From Hofstenia miamia (Eukaryota; Xenacoelomorpha; Acoela), in assembly GCA_004352715.1 (NCBI GenBank), contig SCFE01000017.1, forward strand, positions 2,136,154 through 2,200,153: a stretch of 64,000 nt of DNA, given 5' to 3'. The position numbers and the translations under genes were made by a program. Below, piece after piece: positions 11,099 to 23,985 of this stretch. Below the pieces are notes generated by a model. The model worked only from the letters and a program-made list of their open reading frames with translations. It was not told where the DNA came from and searched no databases. The stretch's first letter is position 1, and every line of letters starts with the position of its first letter.

Positions 11099-12098
11099 NN
11101 NNNNNNNNNNNNNNNNNNNNNNNNNNNNNNNNNNNNNNNNNNNNNNNNNNNNNNNNNNNNNNNNNNNNNNNNNNNNNNNNNNNNNNNNNNNNNNNNNNNN
11201 NNNNNNNNNNNNNNNNNNNNNNNNNNNNNNNNNNNNNNNNNNNNNNNNNNNNNNNNNNNNNNNNNNNNNNNNNNNNNNNNNNNNNNNNNNNNNNNNNNNN
11301 NNNNNNNNNNNNNNNNNNNNNNNNNNNNNNNNNNNNNNNNNNNNNNNNNNNNNNNNNNNNNNNNNNNNNNNNNNNNNNNNNNNNNNNNNNNNNNNNNNNN
11401 NNNNNNNNNNNNNNNNNNNNNNNNNNNNNNNNNNNNNNNNNNNNNNNNNNNNNNNNNNNNNNNNNNNNNNNNNNNNNNNNNNNNNNNNNNNNNNNNNNNN
11501 NNNNNNNNNNNNNNNNNNNNNNNNNNNNNNNNNNNNNNNNNNNNNNNNNNNNNNNNNNNNNNNNNNNNNNNNNNNNNNNNNNNNNNNNNNNNNNNNNNNN
11601 NNNNNNNNNNNNNNNNNNNNNNNNNNNNNNNNNNNNNNNNNNNNNNNNNNNNNNNNNNNNNNNNNNNNNNNNNNNNNNNNNNNNNNNNNNNNNNNNNNNN
11701 NNNNNNNNNNNNNNNNNNNNNNNNNNNNNNNNNNNNNNNNNNNNNNNNNNNNNNNNNNNNNNNNNNNNNNNNNNNNNNNNNNNNNNNNNNNNNNNNNNNN
11801 NNNNNNNNNNNNNNNNNNNNNNNNNNNNNNNNNNNNNNNNNNNNNNNNNNNNNNNNNNNNNNNNNNNNNNNNNNNNNNNNNNNNNNNNNNNNNNNNNNNN
11901 NNNNNNNNNNNNNNNNNNNNNNNNNNNNNNNNNNNNNNNNNNNNNNNNNNNNNNNNNNNNNNNNNNNNNNNNNNNNNNNNNNNNNNNNNNNNNNNNNNNN
12001 NNNNNNNNNNNNNNNNNNNNNNNNNNNNNNNNNNNNNNNNNNNNNNNNNNNNNNNNNNNNNNNNNNNNNNNNNNNNNNNNNNNNNNNNNNNNNNNNNN
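11099..12098. other. Assembly gap (1000 N)
   Basis: Exactly 1000 N between two LTR fragments of opposite orientation. Confidence 0.98.
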
Positions 12099-12271
12099 TT
12101 TTTCAATTATCTCTTGATCGGCTAACAAGTTTCTTATTTTGACCAATATTAAATCTTAGTTGCATTTTACAAAAATAAACTAAAGTTCATTAACTAAATT
12201 TTTACAATCAATTTCAATTAATAATCATTCGACGTTATTCAGCTTTAGTTGCCTTTTTGGATGATGCTACA
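12099..12271 (-). mobile_element. Gypsy LTR fragment, minus strand
   Basis: The right end reads GGATGATGCTACA, which is the LTR start (TGTAGCATCATCC) on the minus strand. About 170 bp of its 5' part are present before the gap. It belongs to the GATGATGC subtype seen at 25527-26668 and 29763-30869. Confidence 0.7.
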
Positions 12272-12290
12272 GTAGGGATTGAAGGGTTGG

Positions 12291-12858
12291 TGTAATATCC
12301 TTGACCAGGCATTATCACTGAATATCTATTGCTACTTATATAACATTAGTTGTGTCTCTGGGGGTAAAGATATTACTCATTGCGTACTGCTTGGCTTGTT
12401 GTTTCTGTTAACTTAATTAGACTAGAATTAACCTTTCACTATTTAGGTGATGAAGCCATGGGGTAATCTATCCATTGATTGACGATGGGCATCTGCCCAA
12501 AGCTGATCTCCACATCCAGTGTCACCACTTCCTCCATTTTGTTGAGTGCCACATCTCAGCTAAATTGATACAATTTATGTGTACCCTATCCTAGCTCAGT
12601 GTATACTCAAGGCATGGCACAACTCGACTTAAACTCTATTTTGTAAAAGTGTTCTATCTATTAACACTGTCTTGTTACTAGTTGTTCATTTTATATATTA
12701 CATGTAGCCATTACAAAATATATTGGCTTGTTTAAATATATTTGGTTTGAACAACTTCCTAACTTACATTTATAATCTAATACATGTATGGTCACTTTAT
12801 CAGTAATTTATGGGTCATTAATTTATATCTAAAATAGTATTAATATATTTTTTATTAA
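12291..12858 (-). mobile_element. Gypsy LTR 3' portion, minus strand
   Basis: It begins TGTAATATCCTTGACCAGGCATTATCACTG, in line with TGTAACATCCTCTACCAGGC at 29763 (the LTR 3' end on the minus strand), and follows that LTR through the 'tacatgtagccattac' and 'aaaatagtattaatatat' blocks before the match stops. A 19-bp spacer separates it from the preceding LTR fragment. Bases 12859-13060 show no gene or clear repeat. Confidence 0.7.
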
Positions 12859-13060
12859 AAGTCATTTTCTGTCATATGCTAGATTGATTACTATTATGAC
12901 ATACCATTCAGTGAATTTGCTGCATTTCATTCATCATTTGAGAAACATATATTTTGACACTAATTTCATTGTATTTCAGGAACATCATAGTTAGTAATAT
13001 TAGGGCCTTTCATCTGAACATGGCTTTGAATGGACTTACTCCCCTGATGGAATGTACAGA

Positions 13061-13613
13061 TGAGTTGTAAAATTATTCTATGAATTCAATTGCTTTTTTC
13101 CATTGTTTGCCAGCACTACTCTAACCAATTTGATTAGAGTCCTATTCAGCCTCTCTACCAGCCCATTTGCCTGAGGATTATAGGCATTATTTCTAGTTAT
13201 TTCCTGAATGCTTGCATTCGATTATTTTCAAATTGTGGACCAAGATCAGAGACTAATTTCTGCATTGGTCCATACTTTAAAATCCAATCTTTCACTATTT
13301 TCTTTGCTCTGCATTTGGCAGTTGTACTGCTTAATGGAATGATTCTGGCATATTTGGTAAAATGGTCGAAGGTATTGAAAACCTTCTCATCCTTGGACAA
13401 CTGCTCCAAATCCATATTGACAACCTCATTTGGTCTTTTAGCTGACAAACACTCAAGTTCAGCTCTGTGTTCAGGGAAATGTCTTGTACTTTGTAGAAGG
13501 AATTTTTTGCACTTGTTGATGATGTTCATAATGGCAGATCTTATCCCCATTGTAACATATAAAGTAATGAACGTCTTTTCAGTTTGTATTATACCTAGAT
13601 GGCTCCTTTCATG
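13061..13613 (-). pseudogene. Gypsy integrase (minus-strand copy), broken
   Basis: On the minus strand this reads an integrase core of a more distant subfamily: THERSHLGIIQTEK, CKKFLLQSTRHFPEHRAE (zinc finger), VVNMDLEQLSKDEK (first Asp) and KLVSDLGPQFENNRMQAF (second Asp), followed by the NRTLIKLV-like stretch near 13100 after a frame change. A solo LTR at 13614-14511 separates it from the rest of its pol at 14512-16430. Confidence 0.82.
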
Positions 13614-14511
13614 TGTAGCATCATCCAAACAAAATCTAAAAAGCTGCAAAATATTGAGTGAAGTTGAGAACAAGATTGAAGAAATGATGATTAAAAATAT
13701 TATATTTAGATCAATTAGATTAATTTAGATTTATTAGTATTATGCAACCAAGAAACAATATGTGTCAAAAATAAGAGATTAGTATTGGTTGATAATAAAA
13801 CTTTTTGGAAAATGAGGGGGCAAAATCACTTCCATTATTTTTAGCCACCATCATGGGAGAAGAGAAGCTTAAATTTGAAATGGACAGGTACTTTTCTGGA
13901 TTTACTATAAATGGGAATAAAACATTGTAAGCAATTGATAAAGAATTTTATAAGGAATTTTTATTTTGTTCTACTATCATGGTTTGAATATTTGATATGA
14001 TGTTGAGCTAATTGAGTGGTGTTTAGTAGTGGTCTGCATCCATCATAAAGAATGATTCAAGGGTCCCTGTGCCAGACACCAAAAGTGCACATAAGTTAGG
14101 TGTAGGAGTTTTTCTCTTGATTAGCTTGACTAGCAATCCCTTAATACATGTATTAAAATAATTAACTTTGAACAAATGGTTGGATAACCAAAACCTAGGG
14201 AATATATTAATATTATTTTAGATCCAAATTAGTGATCCATAAATGACCAATAAATTGACTGAACATGTATTAATTTATAAATGTAGGTTAGGAAACTGTT
14301 CAATATTAATGCATTTATTAAAGCCAATATATTTTGGTAATGGCTACATGTTATATTAATAAAGCAGCTAGTAACAAGTCACATTGCAAACAATGAAACA
14401 CTTTTACAAAAAGTGTATCTAATTAAGTAAATCCCTACCCACACAACTACAACTAAGGTTATACATTAACAAAGGATAAAATAGTAATGATGCCTGGTAG
14501 AGGATGTTACA
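13614..14511 (+). mobile_element. Solo gypsy LTR with 4-bp target duplication
   Basis: An 898-bp LTR starts TGTAGCATCATCC and ends AGAGGATGTTACA, with a TATAAAT box near 13907. It is flanked by CATG on both sides (13610-13613 and 14512-14515). It sits inside a minus-strand pol whose integrase is on the left and RNase H/RT on the right, so it is a clean insertion reduced to one LTR by LTR-LTR recombination. Confidence 0.9.
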
Positions 14512-15072
14512 CATGTACTGTTTGTAGGAGATCTTTATGAATATATTTGGAAATGGCAAGTCTATTATTCCAATTTTTTGCATATAGAAGGCCATTCTCT
14601 GTTAACTTAATATTCAAACCATCTAGCCACAATATTGGTTTTGTCTCCTGAAAATTTTTTAAGCCACACTAGTGCACTATTGTTGATACATACTACAAAT
14701 GTGCATCCAATAATGAAGTAGTGAAATTTTCTTAATGATTCAACTACTGCCAGCATCTCACATTTGGTGGCACCATAATTTTTTTGAGCTGCTCAAAGTT
14801 TGCAGCTAAAATACTTAACAGGACTTTCAATCCCATCAATCACTTGGCTTAACATGCTGCTAATAGCAACTGGACTGGCATCTCAGTCAACTATAAAGTC
14901 TTTTCAGAGATAGGATTTTCCTTAACTCACACTTTATTGCTTTGAGGTTATCCTGTTTATTCCAAGTCCATTTGAACTCAACTGATTTCTTCAACAAATG
15001 CAATATATTTTTGATTTTCTCAGCCAAGTCAGGGATAAACATCCTGTAGTAATTAAGAAACCTATCAGTCAT
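14512..15072 (-). pseudogene. Gypsy RNase H region (minus strand), broken
   Basis: On the minus strand from 15072 the frame gives the RT connection (DRFLNYYRMFIPDLAEKIKN, then FKWTWNKQDNLKAIKCEL) and RNase H remains with several stops down to the LTR insertion. It belongs to the same pol as 13061-13613 and 15073-16430. Confidence 0.75.
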
Positions 15073-15891
15073 TGTACATCTTTCCTACTCTTAGGTGTTT
15101 TGATCTTATCAAGGAAATCCTTGGCAGTAGTTTTTATCAATATTTTTCCATGTTCTATCACACTTGCTAGGAAAGTTACTTTGGTTTGCCCTAAGGCACA
15201 CTTATTTCCACTTACCTTGAATCCAGCTTTTTTCAACAATTCTAAGGTATGTGTCAATTTTTCAAGGTGTTCTGAAAAGGTGTCACTAGTGACTAGTATA
15301 TCATCAATGTACACAGATATTCCAGGTTCCATCATAAGAACTTTTATCACTTAGTGCTGAGAGGTAGCTGAAGGCCATGTATTTCCATTTGTACAGGCCA
15401 TATGGCATGATGAAAGCAGTTTTTTGTAATTCAGATGGTCTCATTGGCACCTGCAAGTATACTTTCTAGAGATCTAAGCATGAGAAGAATTTATATCTAC
15501 TGGCAGCATATATTAATTCTTCAATCTGTGGAAGAGGATAGGCATCTTTTATGGTTACATCATTTAATTTCTACAAATCAATACATAGTTGATATTTCTT
15601 GCATTGTCAAATGAAGACAGTTGGAGCTGCATAGGGACTATTACTTCTTTGTATAATGCCACTTTCAATTAAATCACTTATTATTTTTTCATATTCTAGT
15701 TTTAGATTTTCTGGTAATTGCCTCACAGGTAGGTGAATGGGTTTACTGTTCTTGGTCTTGATAGCATTTTCTTCTCCAATGGCCTGCTCCACACTAATGG
15801 TTCCATAGTTAAGAACTTTGTTCTTATTTTTCAAAACTTCAATAAGTGATTTCTTTTTCACATTGGTAAGTTGGGGATGCATATCTTTCAT
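15073..15891 (-). pseudogene. Gypsy reverse transcriptase (minus strand), broken
   Basis: Minus-strand RT of a subfamily distinct from copy B. From 15891 the leader reads LNYGTISVEQAIGEENA, then HLPVRQLPENLKLEYEKI and SPYAAPTVFI; the middle is frame-shifted; from 15350 the catalytic SVYIDDILVTSD keeps both Asp (Y-I-D-D), followed by HLEKLTHTLELLKKAGFKVS. The intact Y-I-D-D contrasts with Y-I-N-D in copy B. Confidence 0.87.
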
Positions 15892-16430
15892 GAAAGTAGG
15901 GATTTTACTGGACTTGCTGGCTCTTAAAGATCATGAATGGCTGGGAGATAGGTGGTGTTCAGACATTCTAAACTCACTGGTACAGCCACTATTTCTAACT
16001 GTGATGTGTCAAACTGGACAGGGAACTTAGAACTATTCAAGATAGTAACATAGGTTTTTCCACATTGAACATGGCACAAGTCTGGAGAGAAAGTAATTCC
16101 TTTGTAATATTTCCTTTTTGTCCAGTGACCATTACGTCCCATTACAAGTGTTATCAGTGAAGACAGCCACTCTACTCCAATGTTTTGCTTCTAAGTACAT
16201 GGGCTTGGATAAATTAAAGTAGATTTCCTGTTCCAGAATAGCAGTGAGTTGAGTTGCTTCATGATTCTTAATAGAAATTGTTTTACTCCCATAATTAATT
16301 ATACAAGAATTACACTCTAAGAAATCATTCCCTAAAATGATATCATATGGTAATTGATGATCTGAAGTATCCACCACAACTAAAGTGACTTTTGAAAAGT
16401 TCCTTAATAATTCACATTTCAGTGTTGTGT
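15892..16430 (-). pseudogene. Gypsy protease region (minus strand), truncated
   Basis: The frame at 16377-16132 gives HQLPYDIILGNDFLECNSC, the conserved C-terminal block of gypsy protease, then a linker (16142-15924) leading to RT. The N-terminal half with the D-T-G-A loop and all of gag are missing: near 16430 the minus-strand body stops and a plus-strand pol begins. Confidence 0.7.
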
Positions 16431-16439
16431 AGCTTACCC

Positions 16440-16810
16440 TTCAGGAAGACCTTATTCCCAGATACAATACTTTAGTAGAAAACTTTAAACAAAGGGAAGA
16501 AAATTACAGATCAATCAAACTAGAGATGTTAGCACTAGTAGAAAGCATAAAGAAATTTCAGTATTTCCTAGTAGGCCAAAATTTTAAAGTAAGAACCAAC
16601 AATAGCATTCTAGCTTGGTTAAAAAAATTCTCAGGTGACAAATCTTCAATAGTATCAATGGAATACCTGAATGAGTTTAAATTTACAATAGAACACAGGA
16701 AGGGAACACTACACAAAAATGCTGATTTTTTGACCCCAACCAAAAGTCACTTCCCAAAGTCACAATCTAATTGTAGATGTGGATTTAGAAAAATTATCAC
16801 AAGTTGATGA
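16440..16810 (+). pseudogene. Gypsy RNase H (copy C), 5'-truncated
   Basis: The plus-strand frame holds the second half of RNase H: REENYRSIKLEMLALVESI (catalytic Glu), FLVGQNFKVRTNNSILAWLKK, then FTIEHRKGTLHKNADFLTP (closing His and Asp). The first RNase H Asp, RT, PR and gag are absent. The frame then runs into integrase through a deletion. Confidence 0.82.
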
Positions 16811-17770
16811 AGGACATCAATATATATTAGTCATTGTAGATAATTTTACAAGCAAGTTATTCAAAGAGATGGCAAAACTAATGGAAATTATGGCAGAAAA
16901 ACAACAGCATACCACGTACAAGCAAATGGGCAGTTGAAAGACTAAATAGAACAATGATCAAACTCATAAGAGTTCCAACATCAAGAGTAGGAGGAAGAGA
17001 TTGGCAAGAGGTTATTGAAATGGTTGATTACTTCTACAATATGTCAGTGCACTCAACCACAGGAATGACACCATACAAAGCAATGTATGGGAGGGAGGCG
17101 GCAATGCCCATATTGATGCAATACAACACATATTCCAACAAACCTGATAATGAATATATAAAGAAAAATAAAAACCAAATAACAGGGATTCTTGAAGCAA
17201 TGTGCCACAACACTAAAAGATCCACAATCAGACAAGAGAGGAATTTCAATAAGAAAATTTACAGAAAACCACACAAGAAGGGAGATAAGGTTTACTCATA
17301 CACACTACTGAGGACCCAAATGTAAACCAGGTGAGAAAATTAAAAACACAGTAGTCAGGGCCATTTATCATAACACAAACATTACCCAATAATAACTACA
17401 AACTTAATGACAGAAGAACATTACACTTCCTAAACCCTAAATGGGCAACAATAGACATAGAGCAAGGAATGCTAGACAAAAAGGCCAAATTTAAAATCAT
17501 AAAAAACAATGATGGTATGTATAATGATATGTGAAATCTCAATAGTTCAGCAGAGGAAGAATTCCAGTAAGAATATCTACCCTAAAACAAAGACACTGAG
17601 GTCAAAAGAAGAATCAAGCCCCAGAGGGCACTAAAAAATAAAAATAGATATGACCCTGAAATATGGGATATACATTTATTAACTGAATTTAAGCTAAATA
17701 ATGAAGAAATTCAGAAGAAGCCAGAGTTTATCACCATTGAAGAGCAGAAGAGTGTGAAGGGGAACCCATT
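16811..17770 (+). pseudogene. Gypsy integrase and pol tail (copy C), deleted core
   Basis: The first catalytic block is visible (LEKLSQVDEGHQYILVIVDNFT, 16788-16845, degenerate), but the text jumps to KLFKEMAKLMEI, so the segment with the second Asp is deleted. The Glu block and the region downstream are open at 16954-17325 (YFYNMSVHSTTGMTPYKAMY, GREAAMPILMQYNTY). A frame-shifted C-terminal module and a pol tail with YDPEIWDIHLLTEF (about 17648-17690) follow; the tail matches YDPQIWDINLLSEF in copy D at 34475-34515. Confidence 0.8.
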
Positions 17771-17780
17771 AATCTTATTG

Positions 17781-18165
17781 TCAATTAAAGGACGTGAGGA
17801 TAATGAATGATCAAAGGATAATGAATGATCAAGCAGCAGCGCTGAAACTACTAGGTCTCTGCAATCTGATTTCCAATTAAAGGGCATGATGATGGAGTAT
17901 TCATCACCAAGTAAAACAAGAAGAAGGATAAAAGAAGACCTCCGCAATCTGATTACCACTTAAAGGGTATGAGGACAGAGAAACATACAACAAGAAAGAG
18001 AACACCCTCACCTAAATGTCACTTAAAGGGTAGGTGGATAAATGAGGGCCAATTTTGAGATACCAAGCATCAACTAAAGGTTGCAATTTTGGAAAAACCA
18101 AGGACAATCACTAAAACACTCCCCCTCACACCTGCAAAACTCAATGGCAATTAAAGGGCAGAGAG
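17781..18165 (+). repeat. Imperfect repeat array between integrase and ORF3 (copy C)
   Basis: A core close to CCAATTAAAGGGCATGA occurs at about 17781, 17873, 17956, 18018, 18069 and 18146, at spacings of roughly 50-90 bases. Two units also share an upstream piece (TCTGCAATCTGATT / TCCGCAATCTGATT). The array sits at the same place as a related array in copy D (34721-35050). Confidence 0.6.
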
Positions 18166-18359
18166 AACATAGCTGCAACAATTGGTCCTCATCTGCAACA
18201 GTTACCAAGGTCTGTGATCTACTAAAGAATCCAGATATTCAAGAAATAAGTGATGACTCTGACGTGGATATCTCCAATCAACTGTCAACAAGCTCGCCCC
18301 CACCACAGTCCTCAGTTTGCAAGCTTTCTCCCATAGACAACTATCTATGACTACAATGT

Positions 18360-21304
18360 CATCTAGATCCAAGGAGAGAGAAAGTAGGATCACAAAGATA
18401 GGGAATGAAAAAATACACCCCTACTTCATAGTAAATAGAATGATTTGTTATAGTACCTATGATAATCTGTTTCCAGAAACAAAAAGATTATTAAGACAGC
18501 ATACATCAACAAAAGAAGATGAAAGCTCTGCAATTCCTATAGAGAAAATGAATTGGCCTACATGCAACATGATCATATCATACAGAGCAGAAATGAAAGA
18601 AACCTTCAATCATGCACACTTCAAAAGTACAGTTCACATCATACTTGACGAACAATTCACACTAAAGGACGTTCAGAAACTGACAAAAAATAGGGAGAAA
18701 ATGATCAATGAATGTGAACAAGTAAATCTGGATAGAAATCACTTTATCAAACAATGCAAGACAAATTACAGAAACTTAGAAGCAAACATTGAAGAAACAC
18801 TCAAACTAGCAAAAAGATATAAGTAATCATTATCATGAAACACGAGACAAATGAACAACTGCCAGAGTTCATAAAAGCACTGGAAGAGAAATTGGAAAAT
18901 CTATTCACAATTGAAGACAAAGGCATAGGAATATCAGAGTTAATCAACATTGATCCCCAGATAAATGCAATAGCACCTGTGGAAAGAATAATGTAGAGCT
19001 GAAAATAGCAGTTGACATGTACTATCAAGTGAAGACCATGGAATTACTAGGAATAGAAGAATTTTTGGAATAAACAGGAAATATCTACCTCAAGTGTAGT
19101 ATGAACCAGACACCTGAACACCTACAAACATAGTAGATTTTGGAGAGAAATGAAGGCAGAGAAACCAATAGAAGAAGAATGGCCACTAATTGATATAAAA
19201 TCACCAATAAGGACGTATCATAAATCAGTAGAAGCTGCACTACATGAAATTAGAAGAGCCTATGAAATGGACTCCAAATGGAATTTCAAAAATATGATTT
19301 TTGAGGAAATGAATGCAATAAACATTTGAGTAAGAACATCTATTTGGATATTAGCAATAGCATTAACAGACAATGAAAAACTAGTTCTACCAATAATGAG
19401 AAAGAAACAACAGAAAATAGCTAAACAAAATAAATACAATTAGCTATAGCACCCATTCCAAGTAACATTAAACATTGGATGTTAAAATATGTTGACATCA
19501 TGTCCTTGTCACCAATGAAAAAAGTTCAACAGAGGTTCAAAAAATATTTCACTGGATTGTTGACACAACAACATATGTTGGGAAGACCCAGTATTGTAGA
19601 ACTCGCAACAAGACAGGTATATGCCCCAGCAAAATCAATATACTAAAAGATGAGACTAAAAACTACACAAAATTGAGAGCACTGAGACAACAACCCTGGC
19701 TAACTACAAGAAATTGCATAAGAAGAGAGCAAATGGAAACTTTAGATATAATAAGGAAGATTGAAACAAAGGAATAAACAAAAGAATAACAACTGAGATG
19801 AAAAGATATATAAAAGAATATCTGCTGTGTGCATATACAAAAATCATAAAGAGATCAATAAACCTCCTAATTGAGATAATAGAAATGGTTAGCAAGTCTC
19901 AAGAGGAAATGCAATTAGAAGAAATTTTACTACAGTCAACTACAATTGCACTAACTCCAGATACACAAAGGGAGTTTGATAAAATCAACCTTGAAAAATG
20001 GGGTGAACTAGAACCCAGTGAACTGTTGTGGGTAGATACAGACAACAAGTGGCTACTAGTAGAGATCACAGTAAAACGTGAAAAGAAAAACAACATAGTT
20101 CAAAGAATATATGGAGAAGTTTATGAAAGAGAAACAAAATCTTCGATAAAAATACAGTGCACTGAAGCTTTCAAAAAGATGAAATTTGGCAAATGTTGGA
20201 GCCATAAAATCAAATAGCAGTTGACATTGAGTGTATCACTTTGAAATTTATAATAAAGCCAGAGACACAACAAAACTTTATGAGAAGTGGGTTAAGCAAC
20301 ACCTTCTGGGAAAACATAAAGAAAAGCAAACAATTACCCAGCAACATTTGGCATAATGACAACAGCAAAGATGGAAGGCTCATATACAAGTCAATAGAAA
20401 ACTAAACCATGACAACATTGTTGAAAGGTACATCACCTCCAACAATATTGATTCTGATGCTTCTACCAACATGGAGACTCAAAGATAAGAAGGCAGCTAA
20501 AGCATTATGGCACATATGTCAATATGAATGAAGAAATGGAAAAGAAAATAAATGATGAGAGATATAAGAAATCAAAAGATGTATTAATAAAAAACAATAA
20601 CAAGGAAAAGGTGTACAAAGAAGGAACTGTCACACCATATGATCTCTATAAAGAGGAAGAAGCCATACATGCACAGATAAAAAAGGTATGAACAGAAATT
20701 GAGAAACATCCAACACAAATGGTGAACTTATTCTCAGGGATCAATAATATAATCTGGGGAGAACTATTGAGCTCAAACTACAGATACTACAATGTAATGC
20801 AACATGTTGAGATAATAACAATGATAAAATTGGGGAAAAACAAACCAGAAGAGATAATGTGAGAAGAAGTACAGAACAACATCAGCATGTACTATGATGA
20901 AGAATTGTTATCAAAATCATGGAGAGCAATGTATGAATTTTTCTACCCAGATACAAATATACACCCAAATCTAGCACACACTAGTAGAGTGGACATCATA
21001 ATGATATTAATGATAGCCATCAAAGGATTATGATTATACAAAATATACTACAACAAATTAAACAAAAACTTAATGACTTAAGAAGTATGTGTACAATTTC
21101 AAAAACACTAAAAAACCCATCATTTATACATCACAAGAAGATGATAACAGCTAAAAAGAATGTTGTACTGAAATTAACCAAGGAGGAACAATAAGAACAC
21201 ATGGATTGAGAGATGCAAGAAGCAAGCAGTATCATAAAAAGAGCAGCTGAGATGGTACACAGAGAAAGAGTTGTCATCCTTAATTAGCTATGCTGGAGGG
21301 GGAG
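18360..21304 (+). pseudogene. Gypsy ORF3 (copy C), broken, nearly full length
   Basis: This is the second most complete ORF3. Open stretches are at 18317-18826 and 19798-20217; others are cut by stops. Blocks shared with copy D, in order: HPYFI and CNMIISYRAEM with STVHIILDEQFTL (18410-18670); EEWPLIDIKSPIRTYHKS, AALHEIRRAYEM and FKNMIFEE (19170-19310); LTPDTQREFDKINLEKWG (19950-20000); NNNKEKVYKEGTVTPYDLY (20590-20650); LFSGINNIIWGEL, VEIITM, FFYPDTNI, MILMIAIKGL (20725-21035). Copy C and D are clearly different in sequence but keep the order, which argues for past selection on the protein. No known domain recognised. It ends at a purine tract (ggaggggga) next to the LTR. Confidence 0.75.
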
Positions 21305-22300
21305 TGTGGCATAATCCCCTGTCTGTTCAAGATGAGAGAAAAAGTGGAAAAAATAAGACTCAATTGTAGTAATAATTAATTTTAAACACATGGTTAGGTT
21401 ATACATTGATAATTTGTACAAAATTTTTAAAAGCAGTATTTGATATTAATTTGCTTGGCAGTATTTTGGCAAAAATCACAGGATGATATTGCACACACTA
21501 ATGAATGCTGATGTGCTAAAATTAATAGCAGATAAAGAAAAACCAGGAAACTGTTAAAATGTCAACAACTTCTAATAACAGGTACCAGCCAAGTATTTGA
21601 TTGTTTACAACCATTCAGAATAAATATGCATTGATTGATATTATTTGTGATTACCAAATTTTACTGGACTTACGTCTTTATTTTTTCAGGTTATTTAATA
21701 GTTAAATGGAAAGCTAAACATTCAAGCACTAGAGTAATCTTAATATAGTCCCCAACTACAATTAACAGAATTCTGGAGCAGCCTGCACACATAGCCTTTC
21801 AAAAGAGTAGTGTAGATTTCTCAATGTGCTTTTAAGTTAGGAATAAGGATAGGGATTTTTATCCATTATAGCTTTCCTATTGTTCATTACTAACTGATTA
21901 GTAATATACTTTTAGTTCAACCATTCCTAGATCTGAAATGTTCCACATTTGTTATGTACATTTTTGTACAACCTATTTACTTATCAGTAAATTAGTGGAC
22001 TATTGACAAACTTATGAAGTAGTCTTTTTGCAGGCAGCATTGATTGTTCACATGTATGAAAGGTTAACATGTACTATAAGCATCACAGTTGCATTACTTC
22101 CTTTTATTTACATAGCAATAATAACAGCAACAATCAATGCACTAAATTATTAAGTTATCACACACACTCACTATCACTGAGACTACATTCCACTGCAACA
22201 TACAAGTAGAAGCTGGAGCTGTCACCAACAAACATATCATCTCTTGCACATTGATTTGTGTCAGGTTTTGACCCTCTATTCTATCCACTGCCCTCAATCT
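21305..22300 (+). mobile_element. Gypsy LTR (3' LTR of copy C), end unclear
   Basis: It starts TGTGGCATAATCCCC after a polypurine tract. Internal blocks shared with other LTRs are weak (AACAGGTACC near 21578, AATAAATATGCA near 21640, GTTAGGAATAAGGATAGGGATTTTT near 21835). I do not see the usual GGATGYTACA end; the right limit is an estimate. Confidence 0.55.
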
Positions 22301-22439
22301 AAATAAACCATTGTTAGTCCTTCAAGCATTCAGGAATGCTAATGCAATATTAATTTAGTTAATAAGTTAAAGAACTAAGTAGGTTGAGGAAGTTTCAAGA
22401 TCTGTCACACCTTATATATTGCATATACTAAAGGAAATT

Positions 22440-22973
22440 GATGAGAAACTCCTAAATTATAGCAAAATCAGTGTTGGCAAGATTGTACAAAAGACACAGA
22501 AAGGAGGCTGAAAATGAACATGATAATCAGCTACAAAGAACACATGAACATGTGAATGGCCAGAGCATACTTCAGAAGCACAGTATACATATCCTTCAAT
22601 AATAAATTTACACTAGAATAACTACAGAAACTAATGATAAAAAATGACAAACTGGCAAAGGTGGAGCAGAATCAGAGAACCTACTAAAAATACACTTATT
22701 AAAAGAAGGAGAACATATAAAAAAATTTTACAAAGATGATTGATATCTAAAATAGAAACAGTAAAGCTCATTGTGGTAAATAGCAAGAATTCCACCAGAG
22801 AATCTACAAGATATGGGAGAGAGAACACAAGGCATCTTCATGATGGATAATAGCCACACACAGCAAATAGAAATTGACCTTATGTTAGATCTCTAGACCC
22901 CACTACATCAGATAATGGTCAAACCAAAGTTAGCTGTCAAAATGTATATACAAGAAGAGACAATGGAAACTAT
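22440..22973 (+). pseudogene. Gypsy ORF3 fragment (copy E, part 1)
   Basis: A degenerate plus-strand stretch repeats the N-terminal block of ORF3: NMIISYKEHMNM, then STVYISFNNKFTL near 22520-22615, comparable to NMIISYRAEM and STVHIILDEQFTL in copy C. It has many stops. It is interrupted at 22974 by a solo LTR and continues at 23986. Confidence 0.65.
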
Positions 22974-23985
22974 TGTAGCATTATCCAAATGAAATTTTAA
23001 ATAAGCTGCAAACATTGGTAAAAGAGATTAAGATCAAAGAATAGTTGATTAAAAATATTTTCATTAAATCAATTAGTGTTATTTCAGATTTATTTGTAAT
23101 ATGCAACTAGGAAACAACATGTGTCAAAAAAGAGATATTTGTGTCTGTTGATAAAAATACTTTTTGACTAAATGACACTTACATTATTTTCAGCCGCCAT
23201 CTTGGCAGAAAGTTTAAATTTGAATCAACAAGTACTTCTTTTGGAAATACTATAAATAGATTAAAAACCACTGTAAGATTTAAAAAAGAATTTTATTCAG
23301 AATTCTTATTTTGTTTCAAGTTAATGGTTTGCTTATTTAATACAATGTTGAGCTAATCAAGCAGTGTTTATTAGTGGTCTGGATACATCACAGGGAACGA
23401 TTCTAGGGTCTCTGTGCCAGACCATGAAATAGCACATACATTAGGTGTAGGGGTTTTCTCTCAATTAGCCAACTGGCATTTCATTTCTACATGTATTAAA
23501 TAATTAATTGTCAGCAAATGCTTGGATGATGAAAACCTTAGGAATTATCTTAATATTATTTTAGATCCAAATTAATGACCCATAAATGACTGATAAAGTG
23601 ACTTTACATGTAGTAAATTATAAATGTAGGTTAGGAAGTTGTTCAAACAAAGATATTTAAATAAGCCAATATATTTCAGTAATGGCTAAAGTAGGGTACA
23701 CATAAGCTATATTGAATGAGCTGAGAAGTGGCATCAACCAGCAGATGGAGTGGTGAAGCTGGATGTTGAGATCCGCTTCAGGCAGATGCCCATCAAAAGA
23801 TCATTGCAGAAATTAAAGCATGACTTTGTCACCTAAATAGTGAACAGTTAATTCTAGGTTACACAAGTTAACAGAAGAAACCAGTCAAGCAGTAATAACA
23901 AGTAAATCCTTACCCACAATAACACAGCTAATGTTATACAGTAACAGTAGATAAACAGTGATAATGCCTGGTAGAGGATGTTACA
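22974..23985 (+). mobile_element. Solo gypsy LTR with 4-bp target duplication
   Basis: A 1012-bp LTR starts TGTAGCATTATCC and ends AGAGGATGTTACA. It is flanked by CTAT at 22970-22973 and 23986-23989. A TATAAATA box lies near 23252. ORF3 sequence is present on both sides, so it is an insertion into an older element that later lost its body. Confidence 0.9.

Noticed and set aside
17781-18165. CRISPR-like array
   Set aside because: The units are imperfect, unevenly spaced, lie inside a retroelement and are in an animal genome.
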